From an uncultured Clostridia bacterium (GTDB taxonomy: Bacteria > Bacillota > Clostridia > Christensenellales > CAG-917), in contig CALVTS010000012.1 in the NCBI GenBank assembly GCA_944363035.1, forward strand, positions 1 to 51,102: a stretch of DNA of 51,102 nt, given 5' to 3'. Below the pieces are notes generated by a model. That model was not told the origin of the DNA and did no database searches. It was given only the letters and a program-made list of their open reading frames with translations. Of the stretch, positions 42,254 to 51,102 are shown piece after piece (positions within the stretch are counted from its first letter, which is position 1; each line of letters opens with the position of its first letter). The position numbers were made by a program, and so were the translations under genes.

Positions 42254-42400
42254 AAAAAACCGCCATTGCGCCCATACCTCCGCAACACGAATACCCCCTG
42301 ACCCGAATACCCCCACCTCCCGAGACGAAGAGAACATTTCTCCCCAACCGCCCTTTTTCCCCTTATCCTCCCCCTCAAATATCGACTTTCCTCTTTCCAA

Positions 42401-42471
42401 TTTGGACACTTGGGGACGTGTTTATTTTGTCCATTTTTTGGACATTTTAAACACGTCCCCATGTGTCCAAA
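42401..42471. repeat. 71-bp palindromic element, copy 1
   Basis: 23-bp arms beginning TTTGGACACTTGGGG and ending in the complement, one mismatch, with an inner TGTCCA-TTTTTT-TGGACA hairpin. It resembles the GGGGAC-containing palindromes that accompany REP-associated tyrosine transposases, but no transposase is in the window. Confidence 0.8.
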
Positions 42472-42637
42472 ATCACAATATAAATCGCTATGTTTCGCTT
42501 TTATTATTTTTCTCCATTCCTCCCGCCCTTTTTTGCGCCATTTGTTGAAAAATTCTACTATTTACTTACATTTTCTCCCCTGCACTTTTCTTCAATTATG
42601 CCGAATTTTAACTCTACATAGTCATCTATCTTTTCAA

Positions 42638-42708
42638 TTTGGACACTTGGGGACGTGTTTGATTTGTCCATTTTTTGGACATTTTAAACACGTCCCCAAG
42701 TGTCCAAA
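42638..42708. repeat. 71-bp palindromic element, copy 2
   Basis: Same length and layout as copy 1, 237 bp away in the same orientation, with perfect 23-bp arms. The copies differ at very few positions (for example in the base after CCCCA and at the inner TTTATT/TTTGAT), so duplication is recent. Confidence 0.85.
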
Positions 42709-42748
42709 TCTGAGTGGTGAATTTAAAAGAATCTAGGTTAATGGTAAA

Positions 42749-42782
42749 TAAAAAAGCCGCTCGAATGAGCGACTTTTCTTTT
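42749..42782. terminator. obgE terminator, bidirectional
   Basis: GCCGCTC (42756-42762), loop GAAT, GAGCGAC (42767-42773). Seven A before it give a T-run in the obgE direction; TTTTCTTTT follows on the plus strand. Confidence 0.85.
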
Positions 42783-42803
42783 GCGATCAAAACCGCAAAA
42801 TGA

Positions 42804-45471
<2,668 letters not shown>

Positions 45472-45475
<4 letters not shown>

Positions 45476-46305
45476 CTCACGCCTCCTCTCAATCTGCACA
45501 TATGCTCTTCCTCTTGCGCCTTATAAGTGCGCAAACGCTGCATCGCTTCCTCGAAATCCACCTTGTGTCCGTCGAATTCGGGACCGTCTATGCACGCATA
45601 TCTGACCTCGCCGTCCACCGTTAGCCTGCAACACCCGCACATACCGGTGCCGTCCACCATGACGGGATTCATGCTGACCACAGTGGGCAGAGAAAACTGC
45701 TTGGTGAGTTCGCAAACGGCGCGCATCATGGGAAGAGGTCCGACGGCAAACGCCGCGTCGTAGCTCTCCTTTTGCAAAAGCTCTCTCGCAACGTCGGTGA
45801 CAAAGCCCTTTCTGCCATTGGAACCGTCGTCCGTGACGGGATAAAACCCCTTTGCATATCGCGCGAAATCGTCCTGATATATGAGCAGATCGCGGGTTCG
45901 TGCGCCTATTATGACATCCGCGGGTCTGCCCTCGCCGAAAAGCTGTTTCGCCTGGGGATAAATGACCGCGCTGCCTATGCCGCCGCCCACGAGGAGTATG
46001 CGGCGATATGAGGAAAGATCGGTTGGATTGCCGAGAGGTCCGACAAAGTCTGCAAGCCTGTCCCCGACTTCCAGCCTCGCGAGCAAAGCGGTGGTGTATC
46101 CGACCTCCTGCACGAGGATGCAGACCGTCCCTTCCTCGCGGGAATAATCGCAGACGGTGAAAGGCACCCTCTCACCCTCCTCGTCCACGCGCAGAATGAC
46201 GAACTGCCCCGCAAGACAATGTCTCGCCACCTCCGGCGCATAAACCACATATTCGTTCACCCTCTCGGCGAGACGGCGCTTTGAAACCAGCTGAAATCTC
46301 TCCAT
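45472..46305 (-). CDS. Ferredoxin-NADP reductase-like subunit, NfnA/SudB
   Basis: 277 residues: FAD-binding barrel (VPFTVCDYS), NAD-binding domain (VGGGIGSAVIYPQAK) and a C-terminal [2Fe-2S] site with Cys in DGTGMCGCCRLTV and RYACIDGPEFDGH. This is the small subunit of Nfn, which couples NADH and reduced ferredoxin to NADP reduction by electron bifurcation in anaerobes. The start (MERFQLVSKR) follows GGAGG. A copy of the dyad element lies between it and nth. Confidence 0.88.
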
Positions 46306-46357
46306 TCCGACGACCTCCGTCGTCCCGTGCGGACGACCGATTTTCTCCTTTGAACCC

Positions 46358-46418
46358 AAAAGTATTCTCGTTTTGGACGAAATGTATTATACTTTTTGCC
46401 CGTTTTTATAGTAGTTGC
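46358..46418. repeat. 61-bp dyad-symmetric element, copy C (right arm decayed)
   Basis: Left arm AAAAGTATTCT (46358-46368) and inner palindrome GTATTATAC (46384-46392) keep the same 30-base arm-to-centre spacing as copies A and B. The right arm position (46408-46418) matches only 6 of 11 bases, where it overlaps codons of nth. The nth stop codon lies inside the inner palindrome. Confidence 0.7.
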
Positions 46419-47016
46419 ACTCCTCTTTGAGCAGACACGCCGCGCAATCGGGCTTTTGGGAGTGACAGGTGTATCTGCCGTGAAAGATGAGCAGGTGATG
46501 CAAATGCCCCCATTTGTCCTCGTCAAACGCCGCCATGAGCTGACGCTCGGTCTCCTCCGGGGTCTTTGCGGAGGCGATGCCCAATCTGTTGGAGACTCTG
46601 AAAACGTGGGTGTCCACCGCGATGGCGTTGCCGCCGTATGCCACGGCGTAGACCACGTTCGCGGTCTTTCGTCCGACGCCGCGCAGTTTCATCAATCCTT
46701 CTCTGTCGGTGGGCATCCCGCCCCCTTCGACTATGCTTGCCGAAGCCTCCTTGATGGCTCTCGCTTTGTTGTGATAGAATCCGCAGGAAAAGATGAGCTT
46801 CTCCAGCTCCTCGACGGGCATGGCGACGAAATCCTCGGGAGTGGAGGCGTGCTTGAAGAGCTCCTCCGTGATCATATTCACCCTTTTGTCCGTGCATTGC
46901 GCCGAAAGTATCACCGCCACGAGCAACTGGAAAGGAGAGCCGAAATCCAGCTCGCAGTCCGCGTCCTTGTGCATTTCGCCAAGCAGACGATATATCTTCT
47001 CGTTTTGCGCATTCAT
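46387..47016 (-). CDS. nth: Endonuclease III
   Basis: Base-excision-repair DNA glycosylase/AP lyase for oxidised pyrimidines, 209 residues. The helix-hairpin-helix with catalytic Lys is LRGVGRKTANVV, the catalytic Asp is in VDTHVFR, and the [4Fe-4S] cluster is CHSQKPDCAACLLKEEC. The ATG has no nearby Shine-Dalgarno and lies six bases after a -10, so the mRNA is probably leaderless. Confidence 0.97.
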   Translation of the reverse strand: MNAQNEKIYRLLGEMHKDADCELDFGSPFQLLVAVILSAQCTDKRVNMITEELFKHASTPEDFVAMPVEELEKLIFSCGFYHNKARAIKEASASIVEGGGMPTDREGLMKLRGVGRKTANVVYAVAYGGNAIAVDTHVFRVSNRLGIASAKTPEETERQLMAAFDEDKWGHLHHLLIFHGRYTCHSQKPDCAACLLKEECNYYKNGQKV

Positions 47017-47022
47017 GCGGTT

Positions 47023-47051
47023 ATTATCTCACACTTCCTCCCCGTTTGCAA
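47023..47051 (-). promoter_or_regulatory. nth promoter giving a leaderless mRNA
   Basis: Minus strand: -35 TTGCAA (47046-47051), 17-bp spacer, -10 GATAAT (47023-47028), then six bases to the nth ATG. Confidence 0.65.
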
Positions 47052-47062
47052 TCGTAGAACGC

Positions 47063-47101
47063 AAAAAACGCGCCCTCCCTCGGGAGAAAGCGCGTTTTTT
47101 T
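47063..47101. terminator. Bidirectional terminator downstream of the DUF3343 gene
   Basis: AACGCGC (47067-47073) pairs with GCGCGTT (47090-47096) around an inner CCCTCGGG hairpin, with A-rich and T-rich flanks. It ends the DUF3343 transcript just before the nth promoter. Confidence 0.8.
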
Positions 47102-47126
47102 CGGGCGCACCTTCAAAGGCTCTTGC

Positions 47127-47375
47127 TCACACCCGACTCACCGCGCCGTTTGCGGCAATGTAGAAAAAGCCTATCACGGAATCCAACCTCATCCGTTCGA
47201 CAAGCATCCTCGCCTGCCCCATGTTTTTCGCAAGCATCTTTACGGACAACCCGCACCCCGTGCCCGCCGCCGACGGCGTATTGATGACTCGCGCCGGCAG
47301 ACGATAAGTGCCCGCCTCCTCGTAAAAGCGTATCGCATCCGAACGCGAACGGAACGCAATAAAGAACTCTCTCAT
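47127..47375 (-). CDS. DUF3343 protein, putative Se/S carrier
   Basis: 82 residues beginning MREFFIAFRSRSDAIRFYEE, with the conserved block RVINTPSAAGTGCGLSVKM whose Cys is the proposed sulfur or selenium carrier site. GGAGGGGAAT precedes the ATG. It is divergent from a class V aminotransferase, fitting a role in taking persulfide sulfur. An inverted repeat ATTGTAT/ATACAAT (47390-47396, 47413-47419) directly upstream may be an operator. Confidence 0.85.
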   Translation of the reverse strand: MREFFIAFRSRSDAIRFYEEAGTYRLPARVINTPSAAGTGCGLSVKMLAKNMGQARMLVERMRLDSVIGFFYIAANGAVSRV

Positions 47376-47582
47376 ATTCCCCTCCGGACATTGTATGTAT
47401 CCGTCCGCTAATATACAATACTGCCGAGATCTTTCTTTTGACACAACCGCCCGCGAGCGCGATATCCCGAGGTATGACGCGGCGCGCCTTTCTCAAAAAA
47501 CCGCGCTCCCGCAAAAACGGCGTTTCTTTTCCTTTTACTGCGCCCGCGCCCCTCTTGCGGCATATAATGGCGCGGAGGGTGT

Positions 47583-48701
47583 ATGATATATCTTGACAAC
47601 GCCGCAACTTCTTTTTTCAAGCCCAAGGGCGTCGCCGACGCTCTGAACTACGATCTGGCTCATTCCGCAAACAGCGGCAGGAGCGGACACAAGTACGCGC
47701 TGGACGCCGCGATGAAGATCGAGGATTGCAGAAATTTCCTGCTTTCCGCTCTCGGCGCGCCGCAGAACGATTATTTGGCGGTATTCACTAAAAACTGCAC
47801 CGAGGCGCTCAATCTCGGCATTTTCGGGTTTCTTCGCACGGGGATGCGGGTGGTGACCACCGCGTACGACCACAATTCCGTGTTGCGCCCTCTGTTCGAA
47901 CTGGAAAAGCGCGGGAAGATCGAGCTCATGGTCATAGAGCCCACAGACGGAGTCGTGACGGCGGAACATCTGGACAGCGCGCTTCAAAACGCGGATTTCT
48001 GCGCCGTGAGCGCCGCTTCCAACGTGACGGGCGCGCGTCTGGACCTTGCGGCGCTCTCCTCATCGGCAAAGAGGTACGGCGTGGTCACCCTGGTGGACGG
48101 CGCGCAAGCCGTCCCCTTACAGCGCGTCGACGCTTCGGGATTTGATATGCTGGCTCTGCCCGGGCACAAGGGGCTACACGGACCGCAGGGTACGGGCGTC
48201 CTGATATTCCGCAAGGACCTCGGATTGCAACCTCTGCTGATGGGAGGCACGGGCACGGCGTCCGACAGCGTATATCAGCCCTCCGAGCCGCCCGAATCTT
48301 TGGAAGCGGGCACTCTGTTTGCGGGAGGCATCGCCGCCCTTCACGTCGGCGCGAAGTGGAGTTTTGCCGAAAGGGAACGCAACGCCGCCTCTGTCCGCCG
48401 CCTTGCCGAGGAACTCATCGAGTACCTAAAAGGCATGGGCGCGGAGATATACACCAAGGATCCGACTCTCGGCGTGGTATCCTTCAATCTCAAAGGCAAG
48501 GACAGCGCGTTTGTGGCGAGCGCGCTCGCCGAGAGGGACATCGCCGTGCGCGGAGGACTGCATTGCGCGCCGCTGGCGCACAGATATCTCGGCACATCCG
48601 AGCGGGGCGCGGTGAGAGTCGGCATAGGCACGGACAACACCGAACGGGACATATATATGCTCGTCGCCGCGCTTGAAAAAATAGACGTCATGCGCCGCTG
48701 A
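47583..48701 (+). CDS. Class V aminotransferase, cysteine desulfurase-like
   Basis: PLP enzyme of 372 residues. DNAATSFFKP at the N-terminus, VDGAQAV (Asp pairing with the ring nitrogen), ALPGHKGLHGPQGTG with the Schiff-base Lys, and GGLHCAPLAHR with the Cys expected to carry persulfide. This fits the Csd/SufS-like family often placed next to DUF3343. GGAGGG precedes the ATG; a TATAAT at 47563-47568 is a probable -10 with no clear -35. Confidence 0.9.
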   Translation: MIYLDNAATSFFKPKGVADALNYDLAHSANSGRSGHKYALDAAMKIEDCRNFLLSALGAPQNDYLAVFTKNCTEALNLGIFGFLRTGMRVVTTAYDHNSVLRPLFELEKRGKIELMVIEPTDGVVTAEHLDSALQNADFCAVSAASNVTGARLDLAALSSSAKRYGVVTLVDGAQAVPLQRVDASGFDMLALPGHKGLHGPQGTGVLIFRKDLGLQPLLMGGTGTASDSVYQPSEPPESLEAGTLFAGGIAALHVGAKWSFAERERNAASVRRLAEELIEYLKGMGAEIYTKDPTLGVVSFNLKGKDSAFVASALAERDIAVRGGLHCAPLAHRYLGTSERGAVRVGIGTDNTERDIYMLVAALEKIDVMRR

Positions 48702-48709
48702 CGGACGCC

Positions 48710-49786
48710 CTATAACCTGAACACCCTCACGCCGTCCACCACCGCGGAGGACGCGATTATGATGCGCTTCGCGTCGCGAGGGGACAGAGCGCGGTATTTT
48801 TCGTGCAACAGACAGCACGCTCCCGCAACATATGGCGCAGAGACGGAAGTGCCCGTCATCATGGCGTAAGTGCCTCCCGCGTCCACCCCTCTGACAGCCA
48901 CTCCCGGCGCGTAGACGTCCGGTCTGTACGCCCCGTGATACACCCCCGATGAGGTGAACTCCGCCACTTTCAGGCTCTCGTCCACCGCGCCGACGGTGAT
49001 GACTTCGCGGCTTATCCCGGGGGATCTCAGCTTGCCTATGCCGCTGTTCCCCGAGGCGCACACGACGGTGATCCCGCTCCTTGACAGCATCTCCGCCCCC
49101 GCTTTCAGAGGATCTGCCGAAGCCAACGGCTCCGCGCCGAAACTCATACACGCGACCTTGACGTTCAGCCTTTCGAAGTTGTCAAACAGCCATTGCATCC
49201 CCGCAAGTATGGTGAACGCGCCCGTCTCCCCCGACTCTCCTATGACCTTCAACGCCACGATCTCGGCCTCGGGAGCAACGCCCCGCACTCTGTGCGCCGA
49301 CGCCAATCCGCTCCCCGCCGCCACACCCGCCACAAAGGTCCCGTGACCGTTGTCGTCATACGCAAACTCCCCTTCGCCCACGAAGTCGCGAAATTCTTTT
49401 ATCCTGTCGCGAGGCACCGAAAGGTCGGTATGCGGAGATACTCCGGTGTCAAGCACGCAGAGCGTCGTGCCCCTTCCCGTGAGCCATCCCGACCTCAGAG
49501 CCTCAACGCCGAAAGCCGTCGCTTCCGACGCGCTTCCGATGCCCTCATCGCACGCACGTACGCGGCTCACCGAGGCAAGCGAGACCACCTCCGGCATGGC
49601 GGCGAGCCGCACGGCGTCCCTCCTGTCGCACCGTATCCCGAGGGAGTTGATGAAAGGGAATCTCGCTTTTACGTCAAAATGCCTCGCTATGTGACCGAGT
49701 TGCCACGGCGTGCGCACGCGCACCACCGCCTCCGCGCTCCCGTCCGCCGCGAGCGCGCTCACCAATCCGTCGTCGATTTTTTGCAT
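48710..49786 (-). CDS. Subtilisin-like S8 serine protease, no signal peptide
   Basis: 358 residues. A short N-terminal propeptide-like domain (about 15-75) precedes the catalytic domain with Asp in CVLDTGVSPH, His in NGHGTFVAG, the oxyanion Asn in CASGNSG and Ser in GTSVSAPYVAG. All triad residues are present. No export signal is visible, so it may be an intracellular subtilisin. GAGGTAG, formed partly by the end of the preceding small gene, sets the start, so the two are coupled. Confidence 0.92.
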   Translation of the reverse strand: MQKIDDGLVSALAADGSAEAVVRVRTPWQLGHIARHFDVKARFPFINSLGIRCDRRDAVRLAAMPEVVSLASVSRVRACDEGIGSASEATAFGVEALRSGWLTGRGTTLCVLDTGVSPHTDLSVPRDRIKEFRDFVGEGEFAYDDNGHGTFVAGVAAGSGLASAHRVRGVAPEAEIVALKVIGESGETGAFTILAGMQWLFDNFERLNVKVACMSFGAEPLASADPLKAGAEMLSRSGITVVCASGNSGIGKLRSPGISREVITVGAVDESLKVAEFTSSGVYHGAYRPDVYAPGVAVRGVDAGGTYAMMTGTSVSAPYVAGACCLLHEKYRALSPRDAKRIIIASSAVVDGVRVFRL

Positions 49787-49787
49787 A

Positions 49788-50039
49788 CTACCTCAACGCC
49801 CTTATGAGCTCGCGCATACGCGCAAGTTGCTCCGCACCGAGATAGGGCGCGGCGAGCGCGCAAAACTCCTCCAGCTTCCCGACATCGAGAAGTCCGCGCG
49901 CGCGGAGTTCCTCCGCCTCTCTTTCAAGCTCCGCTCTGAGCTCTCTTTCCCCCATGGCGGAATAGCGCAATACAGCCTCCTCGGCGTCCCTGCCGAGCCC
50001 TCCCGCCGCATATCCCTTCCTGTTGCCGTCCTCTCTCAT
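49788..50039 (-). CDS. Small helical protein of unknown function
   Basis: 83 residues, highly charged and helical (YSAMGERELRAELEREAEEL, then LDVGKLEEFCALAAPYLGAE, ending MRELIRALR). GGAGGTGTC precedes the ATG. It overlaps the ribosome-binding site of the subtilase gene, so the two form an operon; a regulator or substrate of the protease is possible but unproven. Confidence 0.75.
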   Translation of the reverse strand: MREDGNRKGYAAGGLGRDAEEAVLRYSAMGERELRAELEREAEELRARGLLDVGKLEEFCALAAPYLGAEQLARMRELIRALR

Positions 50040-50097
50040 ATGACACCTCCGTCACAATCATAATATGTCGGCATATATTGGATTGCGTGAGGTGAAT

Positions 50098-50472
50098 ATG
50101 ACGGATATCAACACTCTTATGGCTCTCATGTCCGCGCTCGGCGGGATGAAAAGGGAAAACGGCGGAGACGTTGCGCCACGCGGGAATGCGATGATGAACA
50201 TTCTCCCCCTCGTGATGAGCATGACGGGCGGACGGCAAGCCGAAAGCGGCAACGTGAACGGCGCGGAACGCAGGGATATCCTGCCCCTCATCCTCAACCT
50301 CATGAAAAACGGGACGGGAACGCCGCCCTCGGAAAACCGAGAGGAAAAGCCCGCCCCAAAAGATACTCCTCCCCGCCGATATGCCGAGACCGCTTTCGAG
50401 GACATAGGCTTCGCGGGAGCGGAAGTGCGATCCTTTATGGAAACGCTGTGGCGCATACGAAAGCGCGTCTGA
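50098..50472 (+). CDS. Small protein of unknown function
   Basis: 124 residues, Met- and Asn-rich N-terminal half (DINTLMALMSALGG, NAMMNILPLVMSMTGG, RDILPLILNLMKNG) with a repeated ILPL-LM pattern, then a Pro/Lys-rich linker and a C-terminal helix. The start follows GAGGTGA; an 11-codon upstream extension is rejected. Divergent from the 83-residue protein with 58 bp between the two start codons, so likely co-regulated. Confidence 0.75.
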   Translation: MTDINTLMALMSALGGMKRENGGDVAPRGNAMMNILPLVMSMTGGRQAESGNVNGAERRDILPLILNLMKNGTGTPPSENREEKPAPKDTPPRRYAETAFEDIGFAGAEVRSFMETLWRIRKRV

Positions 50473-50774
50473 CACTCGCCGCGCCCCTCTCCCTTTCCTC
50501 CGCCTCGCACCGGGACGCCCCGTGCGCCCTCCACGCCACGACACAGCAAAAATGTCCTGCAAACGACGAACGCTTCTTTGAAAGGATACGTCGGCGATCC
50601 GTATCACGAACGACGTCTATACTGCGTATAGTCCCGACGTGACAGCGGCAGAAATCCCGATATCTACGGCGATTTTCTCCCGAAATTCTGACATCATTTA
50701 TGACACCATTTTTGACACCATTTCGGTGCGATTTTGATGTCAAGTTTACAAAGTGAACGATTTTCGGGGTATGA
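50473..50774. other. Non-coding gap with 12-bp tandem repeats
   Basis: No gene. Three tandem 12-bp units TGACAYCATTTN lie at 50690-50701, 50702-50713 and 50714-50725. A GATCCGTATCA string at about 50597-50607 also occurs in the palindrome upstream of the MurF-like gene. The rest is unremarkable. Confidence 0.6.
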
Positions 50775-50796
50775 AAAAACCCACTGAACAGTGGGC
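50775..50796 (-). terminator. Terminator after tRNA-Val
   Basis: Minus strand: CCCACT-GTTC-AGTGGG stem-loop (50781-50796) followed by six T (50775-50780), a few bases after the CCA end of the tRNA. Confidence 0.85.
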
Positions 50797-50801
50797 TTTC
50801 T

Positions 50802-50877
50802 GGTGGGGACAACAGGACTCGAACCTGTGACCTCTTGTATGTGAAACAAGCGCTCTAACCGACTGGGCTATGCCCCC
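50802..50877 (-). tRNA. tRNA-Val, anticodon CAC
   Basis: 76 nt on the minus strand. Acceptor stem GGGGGCA/TGTCCCC with one G-U pair, D arm TAGCCCAGTCGGTTAGAGC, anticodon stem CTTGT/ACAAG with loop TTCACAT (anticodon CAC, reading GUG), T arm with GGTTCGAGTCC, encoded CCA end. It starts 27 bases after rpsU on the same strand and probably shares its transcript. Confidence 0.95.
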
Positions 50878-50904
50878 GTAAGGGAGGTGGCTCCCTTGTG
50901 TTGT

Positions 50905-51084
50905 TTAGTTTTTGTAAGCTCTCTTGCGAGCAGCCTCTGCCTTCTTCTTACGCTTGACGCTGGGCTTCTCGTAGGCTTCTCTCTTGCGGAGGTCGCCGAT
51001 GATGCCGTCGCGCGCGCACTTTCTCTTGAAGCGGCGGATCGCATTGTCCAAACTTTCGTTTTCACCGACTCTGACAGTAGACAT
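50905..51084 (-). CDS. rpsU: 30S ribosomal protein bS21
   Basis: 59 residues, very basic: [20 protein letters not shown] at the N-terminus and a Lys/Arg-rich C-terminal helix ([17 protein letters not shown]). Complete S21 family match in length and sequence. The ATG at 51084 lies six bases after GGAGGTG; a GTG within that Shine-Dalgarno is not a start. Upstream sequence runs out of the window. Confidence 0.98.
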   Translation of the reverse strand: MSTVRVGENESLDNAIRRFKRKCARDGIIGDLRKREAYEKPSVKRKKKAEAARKRAYKN

Positions 51085-51102
51085 CTCATTCACCTCCTTT
51101 TT

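Larger units (their letters stand above)
42254..42748. other. Convergent gap holding two palindromic elements
   Basis: Nearly 500 bases with no credible gene. The part 42254-42400 is C-rich on this strand; 42472-42637 is AT-rich. Two near-identical 71-bp palindromes occupy 42401-42471 and 42638-42708. Confidence 0.7.

Noticed and set aside
50802..50877. tRNA-Met reading (CAT in the anticodon loop)
   Set aside because: Stem CTTGT/ACAAG fixes the loop as TTCACAT, so the anticodon is CAC (Val).

Overview
The window (51,102 bases, clearly GC-rich) looks like chromosomal core DNA of an uncultured, Clostridia-like member of the Bacillota. This rests on gene content and order: a split dcw cell-wall/division cluster with mraZ, a SpoVD/FtsI-type PBP carrying a PASTA domain, SepF, RqcH, RsfS, NadD-YqeK, EngB, a PdaB-like deacetylase, an Nfn-type flavoprotein pair and a DUF3343 protein. 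MurE carries a DNPR motif, so the peptidoglycan is probably of the meso-diaminopimelate type. I see no phage, plasmid, transposase or CRISPR genes.

Layout. (1) 1-404: non-coding, with a hairpin, a 32-bp tandem repeat array and a 125-bp nested palindrome directly after ftsZ. (2) 405-13468, minus strand: dcw genes in three transcription units. These are mraZ-rsmH-(ftsL-position protein)-pbp, then murE-mraY-murD-ftsW-murA, then ftsA-ftsZ. murG, murB and divIB/ftsQ are absent from the cluster. (3) 13797-15796, plus strand: a Cys-containing conserved protein and a phosphoesterase, separated by a structured non-coding stretch. (4) 16243-20391, minus: tig-clpP-clpX and engB (protein folding, proteolysis, ribosome assembly), with rqcH divergent. 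(5) 22309-28349, minus: GH36-yggS-sepF-lspA-rluD, a two-OB-fold SSB-like protein and a deacetylase. (6) 28585-31843: a membrane protein of unknown function and a membrane phosphoesterase divergent from an XRE regulator. (7) 31893-35903, minus: icd, then ddl and a membrane-anchored MurF-like ligase. (8) 36001-39036, minus: FMN riboswitch, RibU-TsaE fusion, tsaB, rimI, alpha/beta hydrolase. (9) 39734-47016: rsfS, nadD-yqeK, obgE, an nfnAB-type pair and nth, with repeat-bearing gaps. (10) 47127-51102: DUF3343 protein, class V aminotransferase, subtilase, two small unknowns, tRNA-Val(CAC) and rpsU.

The genes work together mainly in envelope building: UDP-MurNAc-pentapeptide synthesis by MurA, MurD, MurE, Ddl and the MurF-like protein; lipid I by MraY; SEDS/PBP polymerisation and crosslinking; and Z-ring assembly by FtsZ, FtsA and SepF. 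A second theme is translation and RNA quality: t6A (TsaB, TsaE), ribosome assembly (EngB, ObgE, RsfS, RsmH, RluD), stalled-ribosome rescue (RqcH) and bS21.

The most unusual observations are four. First, a riboflavin-transporter (RibU) domain is fused in frame to the tRNA t6A ATPase TsaE, under an FMN riboswitch. Second, a 61-bp dyad-symmetric AT-rich element occurs three times with exactly conserved geometry. Third, at least four genes have promoters placed so that the mRNA would be leaderless. Fourth, a MurF-like ligase has a multi-pass membrane domain in place of its usual N-terminal substrate domain. Names rest on motifs read by eye; no database search was run.
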